64,000 nt of DNA, from the NCBI GenBank assembly GCA_050949085.1, contig JBMNFB010000009.1, positions 62,001 through 126,000 on the forward strand. The letters run 5' to 3'. This stretch comes from JBMNFB01 sp050949085 (GTDB lineage Bacteria; Bacillota; UBA994; UBA5500). The notes below the pieces were generated by a model that worked only from the letters and a program-made list of their open reading frames with translations, was not told the DNA's origin and ran no database searches. This document shows positions 50,278 through 57,865 of the stretch, in pieces (the stretch's first letter is position 1; every line of letters begins with the position of its first letter). The translations under genes were made by a program, and so were the position numbers.

Positions 50278-51588
50278 CTACCTTCGGCTTCTCCTGGCCA
50301 GAATCTCTCTCTTGGCCAAGCGTATACGCTGTACCAGTGGTCGTCGGGCCGGGCAAATGAAAGTGCAGGCCCCGCACTCGTAGCAGTCAAGGATATGGTA
50401 AGCCTCGGCCTGCTCATAGTCACCCATCTCGGAGAACTGGGCCAGGAACAGAGGCTCCAGCGACATCGAGCAGGCATCCACACAGCGGCCGCAGCGGACA
50501 CAAGGCCCAGGCTCTAGCACAGCTGCATCCCGCTCATTCAGAGCGATAATGCCGGATACCGTCTTGATTACCGGCACTGCTGTTGAACTCTGAGCGATAC
50601 CCATCATCGTTCCGCCACTGATCACTTTGGCTGGTGCACTCTGCAGCCCTGCGGTTTCCAGCAGATATTCAAACGACGTGCCGACGCGCACCAGCAGGTT
50701 CTTAGGCTGCTGTACGGCTGACCCAGCGACGGTCACCACCCGTTCAATCAGCGGTCGTCCATTTGTTACTGCCTGAGCCACAGCTGCCGCCGTAGCCACG
50801 TTATTTATGACCGCGCCGATGTCATGGGGCAGCTTGCCTGGGGGCAGTTCCTTACCGAGAATCGCCTTGATCAGCTGTACCTCGCTGCCCTGCGGATACT
50901 TATGCTGCAGCGGCACCACAGCCAGGTCGGGGTAGGCTGCACAGGCAGCTTCCAGCCGGGCGATAGCGTCGGGCTTGTCCTCCTTCAGGCCGATATAACC
51001 CTGCTTCGCGCCCACTGCCTTCATGATCAGCCGCAGCCCGAGAACTACATCCTCGGCCTGCTCCATCATTACCCGGTAGTCAGCTGACAGATACGGCTCA
51101 CATTCGACACCGTTAAGCAGAACCGTATCGACATTGTTCAGCAGCTTGACGTGGGTTGGGAAACCGGCGCCCCCCATACCGACAATACCTGCCTCGCGCA
51201 CGATCTGCGCAATCTCTGCTGCGTCCACTTGCTCGTACGATTTGGGGCCGGCAAGGTTGGGAACTGCTTCATCCTGATAGTCGTTTTCGACTACGATGGA
51301 AAGTACAGTACGGCCGCCAGGGTGCGGTCGCTCTTCGATGGCAATCACCTTGCCAGAGACGGAGGAATGAATCGGCGCCCCGATCCTGGCCTCGGTATCA
51401 CCAATCTTCTGCCCCATCAGGACGCGGTCGCCGACGCTCACCAAAGGCTGGCACGGCGCATCGATGTGCTGGCTCAGCGGGAAGACCAGAACCTCCGGAA
51501 CCTTGGCCCGCTCAACCGCCAGGGCACCTATCTCGTCCTTATGGCAATCCAGGTGAACCCCTCCGCTAAATGTTTTTGCCTTGGCCAA
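50278..51588 (-). CDS. rnfC: Rnf complex subunit C (NAD(H) site)
   Basis: A 436-residue cytoplasmic subunit exchanging electrons with NAD. It has an N-terminal barrel-sandwich (GGVHLDCHKDE, SGKVIAIEERPHPGG), a NuoF-like FMN/NADH fold (GIVGMGGAGFPTHVKL, NGVECEPYLSADYRVM), an SLBB region, and two ferredoxin motifs CVRCGRCVDACS and CYECGACTFICP. TTG 51588 (GAGGTGAGACAA upstream) is favoured over GTG 51597, which has a poor ribosome binding site. First gene of the operon, preceded by a structured leader. Confidence 0.94.
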   Translation of the reverse strand: MAKAKTFSGGVHLDCHKDEIGALAVERAKVPEVLVFPLSQHIDAPCQPLVSVGDRVLMGQKIGDTEARIGAPIHSSVSGKVIAIEERPHPGGRTVLSIVVENDYQDEAVPNLAGPKSYEQVDAAEIAQIVREAGIVGMGGAGFPTHVKLLNNVDTVLLNGVECEPYLSADYRVMMEQAEDVVLGLRLIMKAVGAKQGYIGLKEDKPDAIARLEAACAAYPDLAVVPLQHKYPQGSEVQLIKAILGKELPPGKLPHDIGAVINNVATAAAVAQAVTNGRPLIERVVTVAGSAVQQPKNLLVRVGTSFEYLLETAGLQSAPAKVISGGTMMGIAQSSTAVPVIKTVSGIIALNERDAAVLEPGPCVRCGRCVDACSMSLEPLFLAQFSEMGDYEQAEAYHILDCYECGACTFICPARRPLVQRIRLAKREILARRSRR

Positions 51589-51745
51589 TTGTCTCACCTC
51601 ACAGCTCAGTTATTGTGATGAAAGTAACTTGTTTTTTAGCAACCAAAAGGCAGGTCTCTGCCCGCCTTTTAGTACAGTTACTTATTGCGCTGCGCGGATA
51701 CACTCACGCAATAGAGAGATTTCTGCCTGTATCCGTCAAGCATAC
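51589..51745 (-). promoter_or_regulatory. Structured 5' leader of the rnf operon (candidate cis-regulatory RNA)
   Basis: From the predicted start near 51745 the minus-strand RNA contains four complementary pairs. P1 is CGGATACA (51735-51728) with TGTATCCG (51702-51695). P2 is TATTGCG (51713-51707) with CGCAATA (51689-51683); its 5' arm lies in the P1 loop, a pseudoknot topology. P3 is AAGTAACT (51683-51676) with AGTTACTT (51629-51622). P4, inside P3, is a 10-bp AAAAGGCGGG/CCTGCCTTTT hairpin (51670-51645). No family known to me matches; P4 ending in TTTT could act as an attenuator. Confidence 0.55.
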
Positions 51746-51751
51746 ATTGCT

Positions 51752-51780
51752 ATTGTAACTTTTTTGGCGCATTACCACAA
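51752..51780 (-). promoter_or_regulatory. Sigma-A promoter of the rnf operon
   Basis: On the minus strand: TTGTGG (51780-51775), a spacer of 17 and TACAAT (51757-51752). It predicts a leader of about 157 bases. Confidence 0.7.
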
Positions 51781-51856
51781 GCAAAAGACCATAGTGAAAA
51801 TAACCAGCCTCGCGCCTTAACGCATAGCGGGACTGCTGGCAGCGTAAGAGCCGATC

Positions 51857-51993
51857 TGTCAGGACACACCTTTCTTCGGCGCGCCGCTGTCTCCAGGGAT
51901 CAGGTTACCAAGGGATGCGCCTTCAGGGGCAATGCTCTGTCTTTCACATGCTAAACAAAGCACCCACTGCAACCCAGGAGGGAGGCAGTGGGC
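51857..51993 (-). repeat. Copy C of the three-copy intergenic element, ending in a terminator-like hairpin
   Basis: On the plus strand: CAGGACACACC (51860-51870), GCCTTCAGGGGCAATGC (51919-51935) and the hairpin CCCACTGC (51963-51970) / GCAGTGGG (51985-51992) with loop AACCCAGGAGGGAG. On the minus strand the hairpin lies 40 bases past the hydA stop and is followed by TGCTTTGTTT, so it can terminate the hydrogenase operon. The remainder lies between that hairpin and the rnf promoter. Confidence 0.65.
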
Positions 51994-52032
51994 GCTTGAT
52001 GTCACTTGTAGCCTGTTCTATAGGCGAAGCGC

Positions 52033-53799
52033 TTAACGCTGGCGGATCTGCCGCGGGTACTTGCCGCGCGCGGTGTAGTGTGTATGCAGCAGCTGATGCG
52101 CCTTTTCGCCGCCGATTTCGCCAAGAAACTCGTCATAGAGCTGTTTGACAGCCGGATTTTCGTGTGACTTGCGCAGGGGCAGTTCCACGTCAGCCTGATA
52201 GATGCCGGCGATGCGCTGCTGGCGCAACTCGGTGAAATCGTTGACATCGGCTGGACGCGGCTGTCCGCCGCCGCTGATGCAGCCGCCGGGGCAGGCCATG
52301 ACCTCGATGAAGTGATACTCTGCCTCGCCAGACTTGATGGCATCCAGCAGGGTGCGAGCATGGCCGAGGCTGTGGGCTACCGCCACCTTTAGCGTCAGGT
52401 CGGTTCCCGGGAGTTCCACCCTGGCCTCCTTAACTCCCTCTAACCCGCGCACTGCAGTAAACTCCAGCCGATCCAGTTCCCTCTCAGTGATCCACTCATA
52501 GGCAGTGCGCAGCGCCGCTTCCATCACGCCGCCGGTGGCGCCGAAGATGACTGCCGCGCCCGTGGAGATCCCCAGGGGATCGTCGTAATCGCCCTCCGGG
52601 AGACCGGGCAGGTCGATACCCACCTGCTTCAGCATCCTGGCCAGCTCGCGGGTAGTCAGCACATAATCGACGTCTGGTACACCAGGCACGGAGGACATTT
52701 CACTGCGCTGCGCCTCGTACTTCTTGGCCGTGCAGGGCATCACCGAGACGAGGATGATGTCCTCGGGCCGCTTGCCGATCTTTTCGGCATAGTACGTCTT
52801 GGCCACCGCGCCAAACATCTGCTGAGGCGACTTGCAGGTGGAGAGATGTTCCAGCAGGTCCGGATAGTAATGCTCGATAAACTTGATCCAGCCCGGGCTG
52901 CAGGAGGTGATCATCGGCAACGTGCCGCCGCTCTGAATCCGCTGTACCAGTTCAGTCGCTTCTTCCCAAATGGTGAGGTCAGCGGCAAAGTCGGTATCAA
53001 ACACGGCGTCAAAGCCCAAACGGCGCAGGGCGCTGACCAGCTGCCCAGTCAAGACAGTGCCAGGCGCCTGGCCGAACTCCTCGCCGATGGCTACCCGCAC
53101 CGCAGGAGCCGTCTGGACGATGACATGCTTATCTGGCGCCGCCAGGGCGGCGAAGACATCCTCAGTGTAGTCTTGCTCCGCCAGAGCGCCGGTCGGACAG
53201 ACCATCACACACTGGCCGCAGAGGACGCAGGCCACTTCGCTCAGGGGATGGTTCCCCTCAGGGGCGATGATCGTCTCGAAACCCCGTTCGACCGGCGAGA
53301 GCACGCCGATCCCCTGGATCTCCCTGCAGGCGGCGACGCAGCGTCGGCAGAGGATGCACTTGCTCGGCTCGCGCAGGATGGAAGGGGTGCTGGAATCGGC
53401 GGCGTACTGCTGGACCTCACCCTGGAAGCGGACCTCTCTGATTCCCATCTCTTCCGCCAGGGATTGCAGTTCGCAACTGCCGTTACGAATACAGGTCAGG
53501 CAGTCCTGCGGGTGGTTGGAGAGGAGCAGTTCCAGATTAGTTCGCCGCGCCTGCCGCGCAGCCGCCGTATTGGTGTACACCTTCATTCCCTCGCCTGCCT
53601 GGAAGATGCAGGCTGGCTGGAGGCTGCGCATTCCCTCGACCTCCACCATACAGACTCGACAGGCGCCGATTTCATTCAGACCGGTCATGTGGCAGAGAGT
53701 AGGAATGCGAATCCCCACTTGTCTGGCTGCCTCGAGCACAGTGGTGCCCTTGGGTACGGCGACCGGCTGACCGTCTATCGTCAGGTTAATCATTTCCAT
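52033..53799 (-). CDS. hndD: [FeFe] hydrogenase catalytic subunit (HndD/HydA type)
   Basis: A 588-residue catalytic subunit of a multimeric NADH-linked [FeFe] hydrogenase. In order: [2Fe-2S] domain (CHMTGLNEIGACRVC, then C), His/Cys cluster region (HPQDCLTCIRNGSCELQ), two [4Fe-4S] motifs (CILCRRCVAACRE, CVLCGQCVMVCP), and the H-cluster domain with L1 TSCSPGWIKFIE (about 296), L2 MPCTAKKYE (about 353) and L3 EVMACPGGCISGGGQ (about 499). All H-cluster cysteines are present. AGGAG precedes the ATG. Last gene of the hnd operon. Confidence 0.96.
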   Translation of the reverse strand: MEMINLTIDGQPVAVPKGTTVLEAARQVGIRIPTLCHMTGLNEIGACRVCMVEVEGMRSLQPACIFQAGEGMKVYTNTAAARQARRTNLELLLSNHPQDCLTCIRNGSCELQSLAEEMGIREVRFQGEVQQYAADSSTPSILREPSKCILCRRCVAACREIQGIGVLSPVERGFETIIAPEGNHPLSEVACVLCGQCVMVCPTGALAEQDYTEDVFAALAAPDKHVIVQTAPAVRVAIGEEFGQAPGTVLTGQLVSALRRLGFDAVFDTDFAADLTIWEEATELVQRIQSGGTLPMITSCSPGWIKFIEHYYPDLLEHLSTCKSPQQMFGAVAKTYYAEKIGKRPEDIILVSVMPCTAKKYEAQRSEMSSVPGVPDVDYVLTTRELARMLKQVGIDLPGLPEGDYDDPLGISTGAAVIFGATGGVMEAALRTAYEWITERELDRLEFTAVRGLEGVKEARVELPGTDLTLKVAVAHSLGHARTLLDAIKSGEAEYHFIEVMACPGGCISGGGQPRPADVNDFTELRQQRIAGIYQADVELPLRKSHENPAVKQLYDEFLGEIGGEKAHQLLHTHYTARGKYPRQIRQR

Positions 53800-53820
53800 G
53801 TTCTCATCTCCTTCTGGCCA

Positions 53821-55614
53821 CTAGTGCTTCCTGATCGCATCAAAGGGGCACTTCTCCAGACAGGTGCCGCACTTGATACACAGATCCTGATCGATCTGAT
53901 AGGCACTCCTCGGTTTGCCACTGATGGCGTTGACCGGACAGACGCGGGCGCAAATGCCGCAGCCCCGACAACGATCCGGGTCGATCTCAAAGCTGATCAA
54001 CGCCTGACAGGTACCTGCCGGGCAGCGCTTTTCCCTGATGTGGGCTTCGTACTCGTCGCGGAAGTACCGCAAGGTAGAGAGAATCGGATTGGGAGCTGTC
54101 TGCCCCAGATTACAGAGCGCTGTCTGCTTGATATGCGCGGCCAGCGTCTCCAGGTTCTCCAGATCACCCTCCTCACCGGCGCCGCGAGTGATCCGGTTCA
54201 GGATCTCCAGCATGCGTTTTGTACCGATCCGGCAGGGAGTGCACTTGCCGCACGACTCGTCCTTGGTGAAATCCAGAAAGAAGCGGGCGATATCCACCAT
54301 GCAGGTGTCTTCGTCCATGACGATCAGACCGCCGGAGCCGACCATGCTGCCGACCCTGGCCAGATTCTCATAGTCCATCGGTGTATCGAGATGCTCGGCG
54401 GGGATGCAGCCACCTGAAGGACCGCCAGTTTGAGCCGCCTTGAACTTCTTGCCGTTAGGGATGCCGCCGCAGACGTCGTAGATAATCTGGCGCAGCGTTG
54501 TGCCCATCGGCACCTCCACCAGGCCTGTGTTGTTGATCTTTCCCGCCACAGCAAAGACTTTGGTCCCTTTGCTCCGCTCGGTGCCGATGCTGGCAAACCA
54601 GTCCGCCCCATTGAGGATGATGGGGCAAATGTTGGCCAGGGTTTCCACATTGTTGATGACGGTAGGATGGCCCCAGAGGCCCGAATCAGAGGGGTATGGC
54701 GGTTTGGGGCGCGGCTCGCCGCGTTCGCCTTCGATGGAGGCCATCAGCGCCGTCTCTTCGCCGCAGACAAACGCTCCCGCTCCGACTCTGATCTCTACAT
54801 CGAAGTCAAAGCCGCTGCCGAAGATGTCCTTACCCAGGAGACCGAATTTCCGGGCCTGGTCGATGGCCAGCTGCAGATGCTGAACGGCCAGCGGATACTC
54901 CGCCCGCACATAGACAAACCCCTGATTCGATCCGATGGCGTAGCCAGCAATGGCCATCGCCTCGATAATGCTGTGGGGGTCTCCTTCCAGGATGCTGCGG
55001 TCCATGAACGCGCCGGGATCACCCTCGTCGGCATTGCAGACGATGTATTTCTGATCGCCCTTCACGCGTCTGGTCAGTTTCCACTTCAGTCCGGTGGGGA
55101 AGCCGGCACCGCCCCGCCCCCTGAGACCGGAGCGCTCAATCTCGTCGATAACCTCCTCCGGCGTCATCTCGGTGAGCACTTTGCCCAGCGCGGCATAACC
55201 ATCGCGCGCGATGTACTCCTCAATGATCTGCGGGTTGATAACGCCCGTATTGCGCAGGGCGATGCGCACCTGCCCGGCAAAAAAGCCAATATTATCGTAG
55301 TCAGGAATCTGTTTCTGCGTCAGGGGATCCTGATAGAGCAGGCTGCCGACGATGCGGCCCTTATACAGGTGCTCGCGCACGATGAGGCGAGCATCATCCG
55401 GCTTCACCTGCTGGTAGAACGTTCCCTCAGGATAGACCACGATGACGGGCCCCAGATCGCAGGTGCCGATGCAACCTGTTTCTACAATCCTGACCTCGTC
55501 AAGAAGGCCCAGGGCCTCCAGCTCATCGCGCAGGGCCTCTGAGACTGCCTTACAGCCGGACGAGATGCAGCCGGCCCCGGCACAGACGAGCACATGGGCT
55601 CGGTAGAACGCCAT
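53821..55614 (-). CDS. hndC: NADH-linked hydrogenase flavoprotein subunit (HndC/NuoF type)
   Basis: A 597-residue diaphorase subunit. In order: thioredoxin-like [2Fe-2S] domain (CAGAGCISSGC ... TGCIGTCD, residues 11-52), NADH/FMN fold (GLRGRGGAGFPTGLKW, CNADEGDPGAFMDR, VGAGAFVCGEETALMASIEG in parts), SLBB, the NuoF cluster ESCGKCTPCRIGT (about 455), and a C-terminal 2[4Fe-4S] ferredoxin (CRGCGICARVCP, CIKCGTCLEKCP). This layout is that of electron-bifurcating hydrogenases, coupling NADH and ferredoxin to H2; bifurcation itself is inferred. Confidence 0.96.
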   Translation of the reverse strand: MAFYRAHVLVCAGAGCISSGCKAVSEALRDELEALGLLDEVRIVETGCIGTCDLGPVIVVYPEGTFYQQVKPDDARLIVREHLYKGRIVGSLLYQDPLTQKQIPDYDNIGFFAGQVRIALRNTGVINPQIIEEYIARDGYAALGKVLTEMTPEEVIDEIERSGLRGRGGAGFPTGLKWKLTRRVKGDQKYIVCNADEGDPGAFMDRSILEGDPHSIIEAMAIAGYAIGSNQGFVYVRAEYPLAVQHLQLAIDQARKFGLLGKDIFGSGFDFDVEIRVGAGAFVCGEETALMASIEGERGEPRPKPPYPSDSGLWGHPTVINNVETLANICPIILNGADWFASIGTERSKGTKVFAVAGKINNTGLVEVPMGTTLRQIIYDVCGGIPNGKKFKAAQTGGPSGGCIPAEHLDTPMDYENLARVGSMVGSGGLIVMDEDTCMVDIARFFLDFTKDESCGKCTPCRIGTKRMLEILNRITRGAGEEGDLENLETLAAHIKQTALCNLGQTAPNPILSTLRYFRDEYEAHIREKRCPAGTCQALISFEIDPDRCRGCGICARVCPVNAISGKPRSAYQIDQDLCIKCGTCLEKCPFDAIRKH

Positions 55615-55655
55615 ATGTCTAATACCTCCTTGTACTTGACACGATCTAGAAGAAA

Positions 55656-56015
55656 CTAGCGGTTAATAACATAATCGCTGACAATCTTACCCTCTACGAT
55701 GTGGCTGGCGATGATCTGACGGGCACGCTCTGCGTCCACCCGTCCATAGGTGACCCGCGCCTCATTGGGCAAAATTATGTCAACCAGAGGTTCCTCGTCG
55801 CACCTGCCTGCGCAGCCGGTCTGGGTGATCACAACGTCCAGCAGCTTGCGCTGCTCGAGCTCCTGCATGATCGCTGCGAGAGTTTCGCGAGCGCCGGCAG
55901 CGATACCGCAGGTGCCCATGCCGACCACAATCCGAATCGTCTTTCCTTCGTCGCGCAGATGCATCATCTGGCGGGCAGATTCTTTGATCTGCCTAAGCTC
56001 CTCCAACGACTTCAC
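55656..56015 (-). CDS. hndB: Hydrogenase small [2Fe-2S] subunit (HndB)
   Basis: A 119-residue thioredoxin-like ferredoxin: VVGMGTCGIAAGA and VITQTGCAGRCDEEPLV supply the four cluster cysteines. GTG 56015 with GGAGGTG 7 bases upstream. It starts 3 bases after the HATPase gene, so the two are translationally linked, and is followed by hndC. Confidence 0.93.
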   Translation of the reverse strand: MKSLEELRQIKESARQMMHLRDEGKTIRIVVGMGTCGIAAGARETLAAIMQELEQRKLLDVVITQTGCAGRCDEEPLVDIILPNEARVTYGRVDAERARQIIASHIVEGKIVSDYVINR

Positions 56016-56018
56016 GCT

Positions 56019-56561
56019 CTACACCTCCAGGAGAGATTCATTTTCCGCTATATGCTGTCGTAGCCAACCTGCTATCCGAGGATGGCTCAGTGGAATGCCT
56101 TTCAGTTGTCTCCGCAGCACTGCGGTATCCAGAGTGAACGCCTTGTCACCCCGCTGGTGAAAATAGCGAAACTCACAGTGTTCATTGAGTGCAATGGCGC
56201 TAGTCAGTGTAGCCGCCATATCTCCCAGGGGAGCCCGATCGAGATGATCGTGCTGAAAAGTGGCGGTAACCACCGTTCCCTGCCCCGGCGCCGACTGGAT
56301 TGCCACCACTCCACCAGCCCGTTCTGCCGCAGCTGCCAGAAGCGGCAGACCGAGCCCAACTGATCTGGTCGTGCGACTGGTGTAGAAGGGATCCAGGGCG
56401 TCCCGGCAGGCGTCAGGCGTCATGCCGCGTCCATCATCGGCAACGCTGAGGTGAAAAGTGTTCTTACAGACATCCTCGCGAATGCAGATGGAGATGCGGC
56501 TTGCCCCTGCCGCCAGGGAGTTTTGAATCAGGTCCAGAACATGAAGGGCCAGTTCTCTCAT
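56019..56561 (-). CDS. Stand-alone HATPase_c protein in the hydrogenase operon
   Basis: A 180-residue GHKL ATPase fold without a histidine phosphoacceptor domain: N box DLIQNSLAAGASRI (residues 10-23), G1 VADDGRGM, F/G2 region DPFYTSRTTRSVGLGLPLLAAAA. The C-terminal 50 residues (ALNEHCEFRYFHQRGDKAFTLDTAVL) are specific to the group found within hnd operons. No response regulator is nearby. It may be an anti-sigma-like kinase or a redox/nucleotide sensor of the complex; unknown. Confidence 0.85.
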   Translation of the reverse strand: MRELALHVLDLIQNSLAAGASRISICIREDVCKNTFHLSVADDGRGMTPDACRDALDPFYTSRTTRSVGLGLPLLAAAAERAGGVVAIQSAPGQGTVVTATFQHDHLDRAPLGDMAATLTSAIALNEHCEFRYFHQRGDKAFTLDTAVLRRQLKGIPLSHPRIAGWLRQHIAENESLLEV

Positions 56562-56569
56562 GTTCTGTG

Positions 56570-57064
56570 CTAGTAGCGAGCCAGTATCTCTTTGATCTTG
56601 TCGGGAGTGAGGCGCCCATAGACGTCGTTATCGATCGTCATCACCGGCGCCAGGCCGCAGGCTCCCAGGCAACGGGTGATCTCCAGGGTAAACTTGCCGT
56701 CGTCGGTGGTATCGTTGACAGCGATGCCCAGCTGCTTCTCCAGCTCGGCCAGCACGGCAGCTGCCCCACGCACATAACAGGCCGTCCCCAGGCAGACCCC
56801 GATCTTGTGCTCGCCTTTCGGCTTCAGTGAGAACAGCGAGTAGAAGGTCGCCACGCCGTAGACCTCACTCATCGGTACTTCCAAACCATCGGCCACACGG
56901 CGCTGCACTTCTTCAGGCAGATAGCCAAACAACTCCTGCGCTTGATGCAGGACTGGTATCAGGGCACCTTCCTTTCCCCGGTACCGGTCAATGATTGCCG
57001 TCAGTTCTTGGTAGCGCGGATCTTCAGTAGCTGGAGAACAGCAACCACAGCGTTTAACTTCCAT
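56570..57064 (-). CDS. hndA: Hydrogenase NuoE-type [2Fe-2S] subunit (HndA)
   Basis: A 164-residue subunit homologous to NuoE: LIPVLHQAQELFGYLPEEVQ, YGVATFYSLFSLKPKG, then the cluster motif GVCLGTACYVRGA ... TRCLGACGLAPVM. An N-terminal KRCGCCSP adds extra cysteines. ATG 57064 (GGAGG 8 bases upstream) is preferred to GTG 57067. First gene of the hnd operon, 37 bases downstream of a Rex-like operator. Confidence 0.95.
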   Translation of the reverse strand: MEVKRCGCCSPATEDPRYQELTAIIDRYRGKEGALIPVLHQAQELFGYLPEEVQRRVADGLEVPMSEVYGVATFYSLFSLKPKGEHKIGVCLGTACYVRGAAAVLAELEKQLGIAVNDTTDDGKFTLEITRCLGACGLAPVMTIDNDVYGRLTPDKIKEILARY

Positions 57065-57100
57065 CACTCACGCCTCCTATCTACGTCCAATAAGTTTGCG

Positions 57101-57120
57101 AATGTGAAAACTATCACATT
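57101..57120. promoter_or_regulatory. Candidate Rex (NADH/NAD+ sensor) operator upstream of hndA
   Basis: AATGTGA-N6-TCACATT, a perfect 7-6-7 inverted repeat containing the Rex core TGTGAnnnnnnTCACA. Position just upstream of an NADH-linked hydrogenase operon fits the known Rex regulon logic in Clostridia (release when NADH is high). A -10-like GATAGT lies within it on the minus strand. Confidence 0.65.
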
Positions 57121-57129
57121 CTTCCCGTA

Positions 57130-57165
57130 GCAAAACGCCAAGAAAGCCAGCTTCTGGCCTCTTGG
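57130..57165 (-). terminator. Terminator upstream of hndA
   Basis: On the minus strand CCAAGA-G-GCCAG-AAG-CTGGC-TT-TCTTGG followed by CGTTTTGC. It ends the upstream DRTGG transcript, or acts as an attenuator if transcription of hnd starts further upstream. Confidence 0.65.
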
Positions 57166-57177
57166 ACGTTTGGTAGC

Positions 57178-57362
57178 GGAACACAGCCGCCTGGCCCTCT
57201 GGCGGTTAACTGATGTTCCATTATGTAAGGGCGGACGCCCCAACATTCCAGCGTTGCAATACCGAGGACAATTCTTAGACGGTGAAACGATACAACCGGC
57301 TACGAAGCCGGATCGCAGAGAGCAGCGGCTGTATCATGATACTCCAGCGCACGCAGCGCTGG
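57178..57362 (-). other. Intergenic region rich in stem-loops, possible structured RNA
   Basis: Between the DRTGG gene and the terminator: CCAGCGC/GCGCTGG with a 5-base loop (57344-57362), the palindrome GTATCATGATAC (57331-57342), CCGGCT/AGCCGG with a 4-base loop (57296-57311) flanked by CGAT/ATCG, GGGCG/CGCCC (57229-57240), and GGAACA/TGTTCC (57214-57219/57178-57183) enclosing CCGCC/GGCGG. No coding frame with a ribosome binding site was found. No known riboswitch class is recognised. Confidence 0.45.
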
Positions 57363-57398
57363 TGCGCACCTCCAGGCACGAAATTTCCTGGGGGAGCA

Positions 57399-57767
57399 TC
57401 AACTGTTTCGCCGCGAGGCAGCTGATTCGAAGCCCACGATGCCCAGCTGATAGAGACGCCCGACAAGCTCGAAGGCGGGCAGCGAACTGCCCAGCAGTGT
57501 GACGCCGACAGCAGCTGCCTGCTCCAGGGTCCGCGGATCGGGCACCGTCCCGCCACTCAGGATCACTCCGCTGAGACCCACCAGTGAGGCCACCGCCACC
57601 ACGTTGGGGTGCGACTGCAGGGTGACCCAGAGCGCCCCCGCCGGGGCGTGCCCCAGCACGTCGCTCAGCAGATCAGAAACATAGCCGAGCCTGATCTCCC
57701 CCTCCGGCAGCGGCTGGTCGGTGAACACAGCCAGATCGAGAGCCTTGACGATATCCGCTAACTGCAC
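57399..57767 (-). CDS. DRTGG-domain protein of the hydrogenase neighbourhood
   Basis: A 122-residue protein: EIRLGYVSDLLSDVLGHAPAGALWVTLQSHPNVVAVASLVGLSGVIL (segments) is the DRTGG/HprK-N-like fold often encoded beside hnd genes in Clostridia. Function unknown; possible ligand-binding regulator working with the HATPase protein. GTG 57767 has GAGAAGG 7 bases upstream. Confidence 0.82.
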   Translation of the reverse strand: MQLADIVKALDLAVFTDQPLPEGEIRLGYVSDLLSDVLGHAPAGALWVTLQSHPNVVAVASLVGLSGVILSGGTVPDPRTLEQAAAVGVTLLGSSLPAFELVGRLYQLGIVGFESAASRRNS

Positions 57768-57865
57768 AGCCAGCCTTCTCCCCTATCGCGAAATTCCGTC
57801 CCCGTGAATTCACATTGATCTGATTATAGCATTCCATCCGATGTCTATGCGATAGTGTCTAGCGA

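Noticed and set aside
52846..54417. A 523-codon plus-strand frame
   Set aside because: Antisense to hndD and hndC, which carry complete H-cluster and NuoF motifs.
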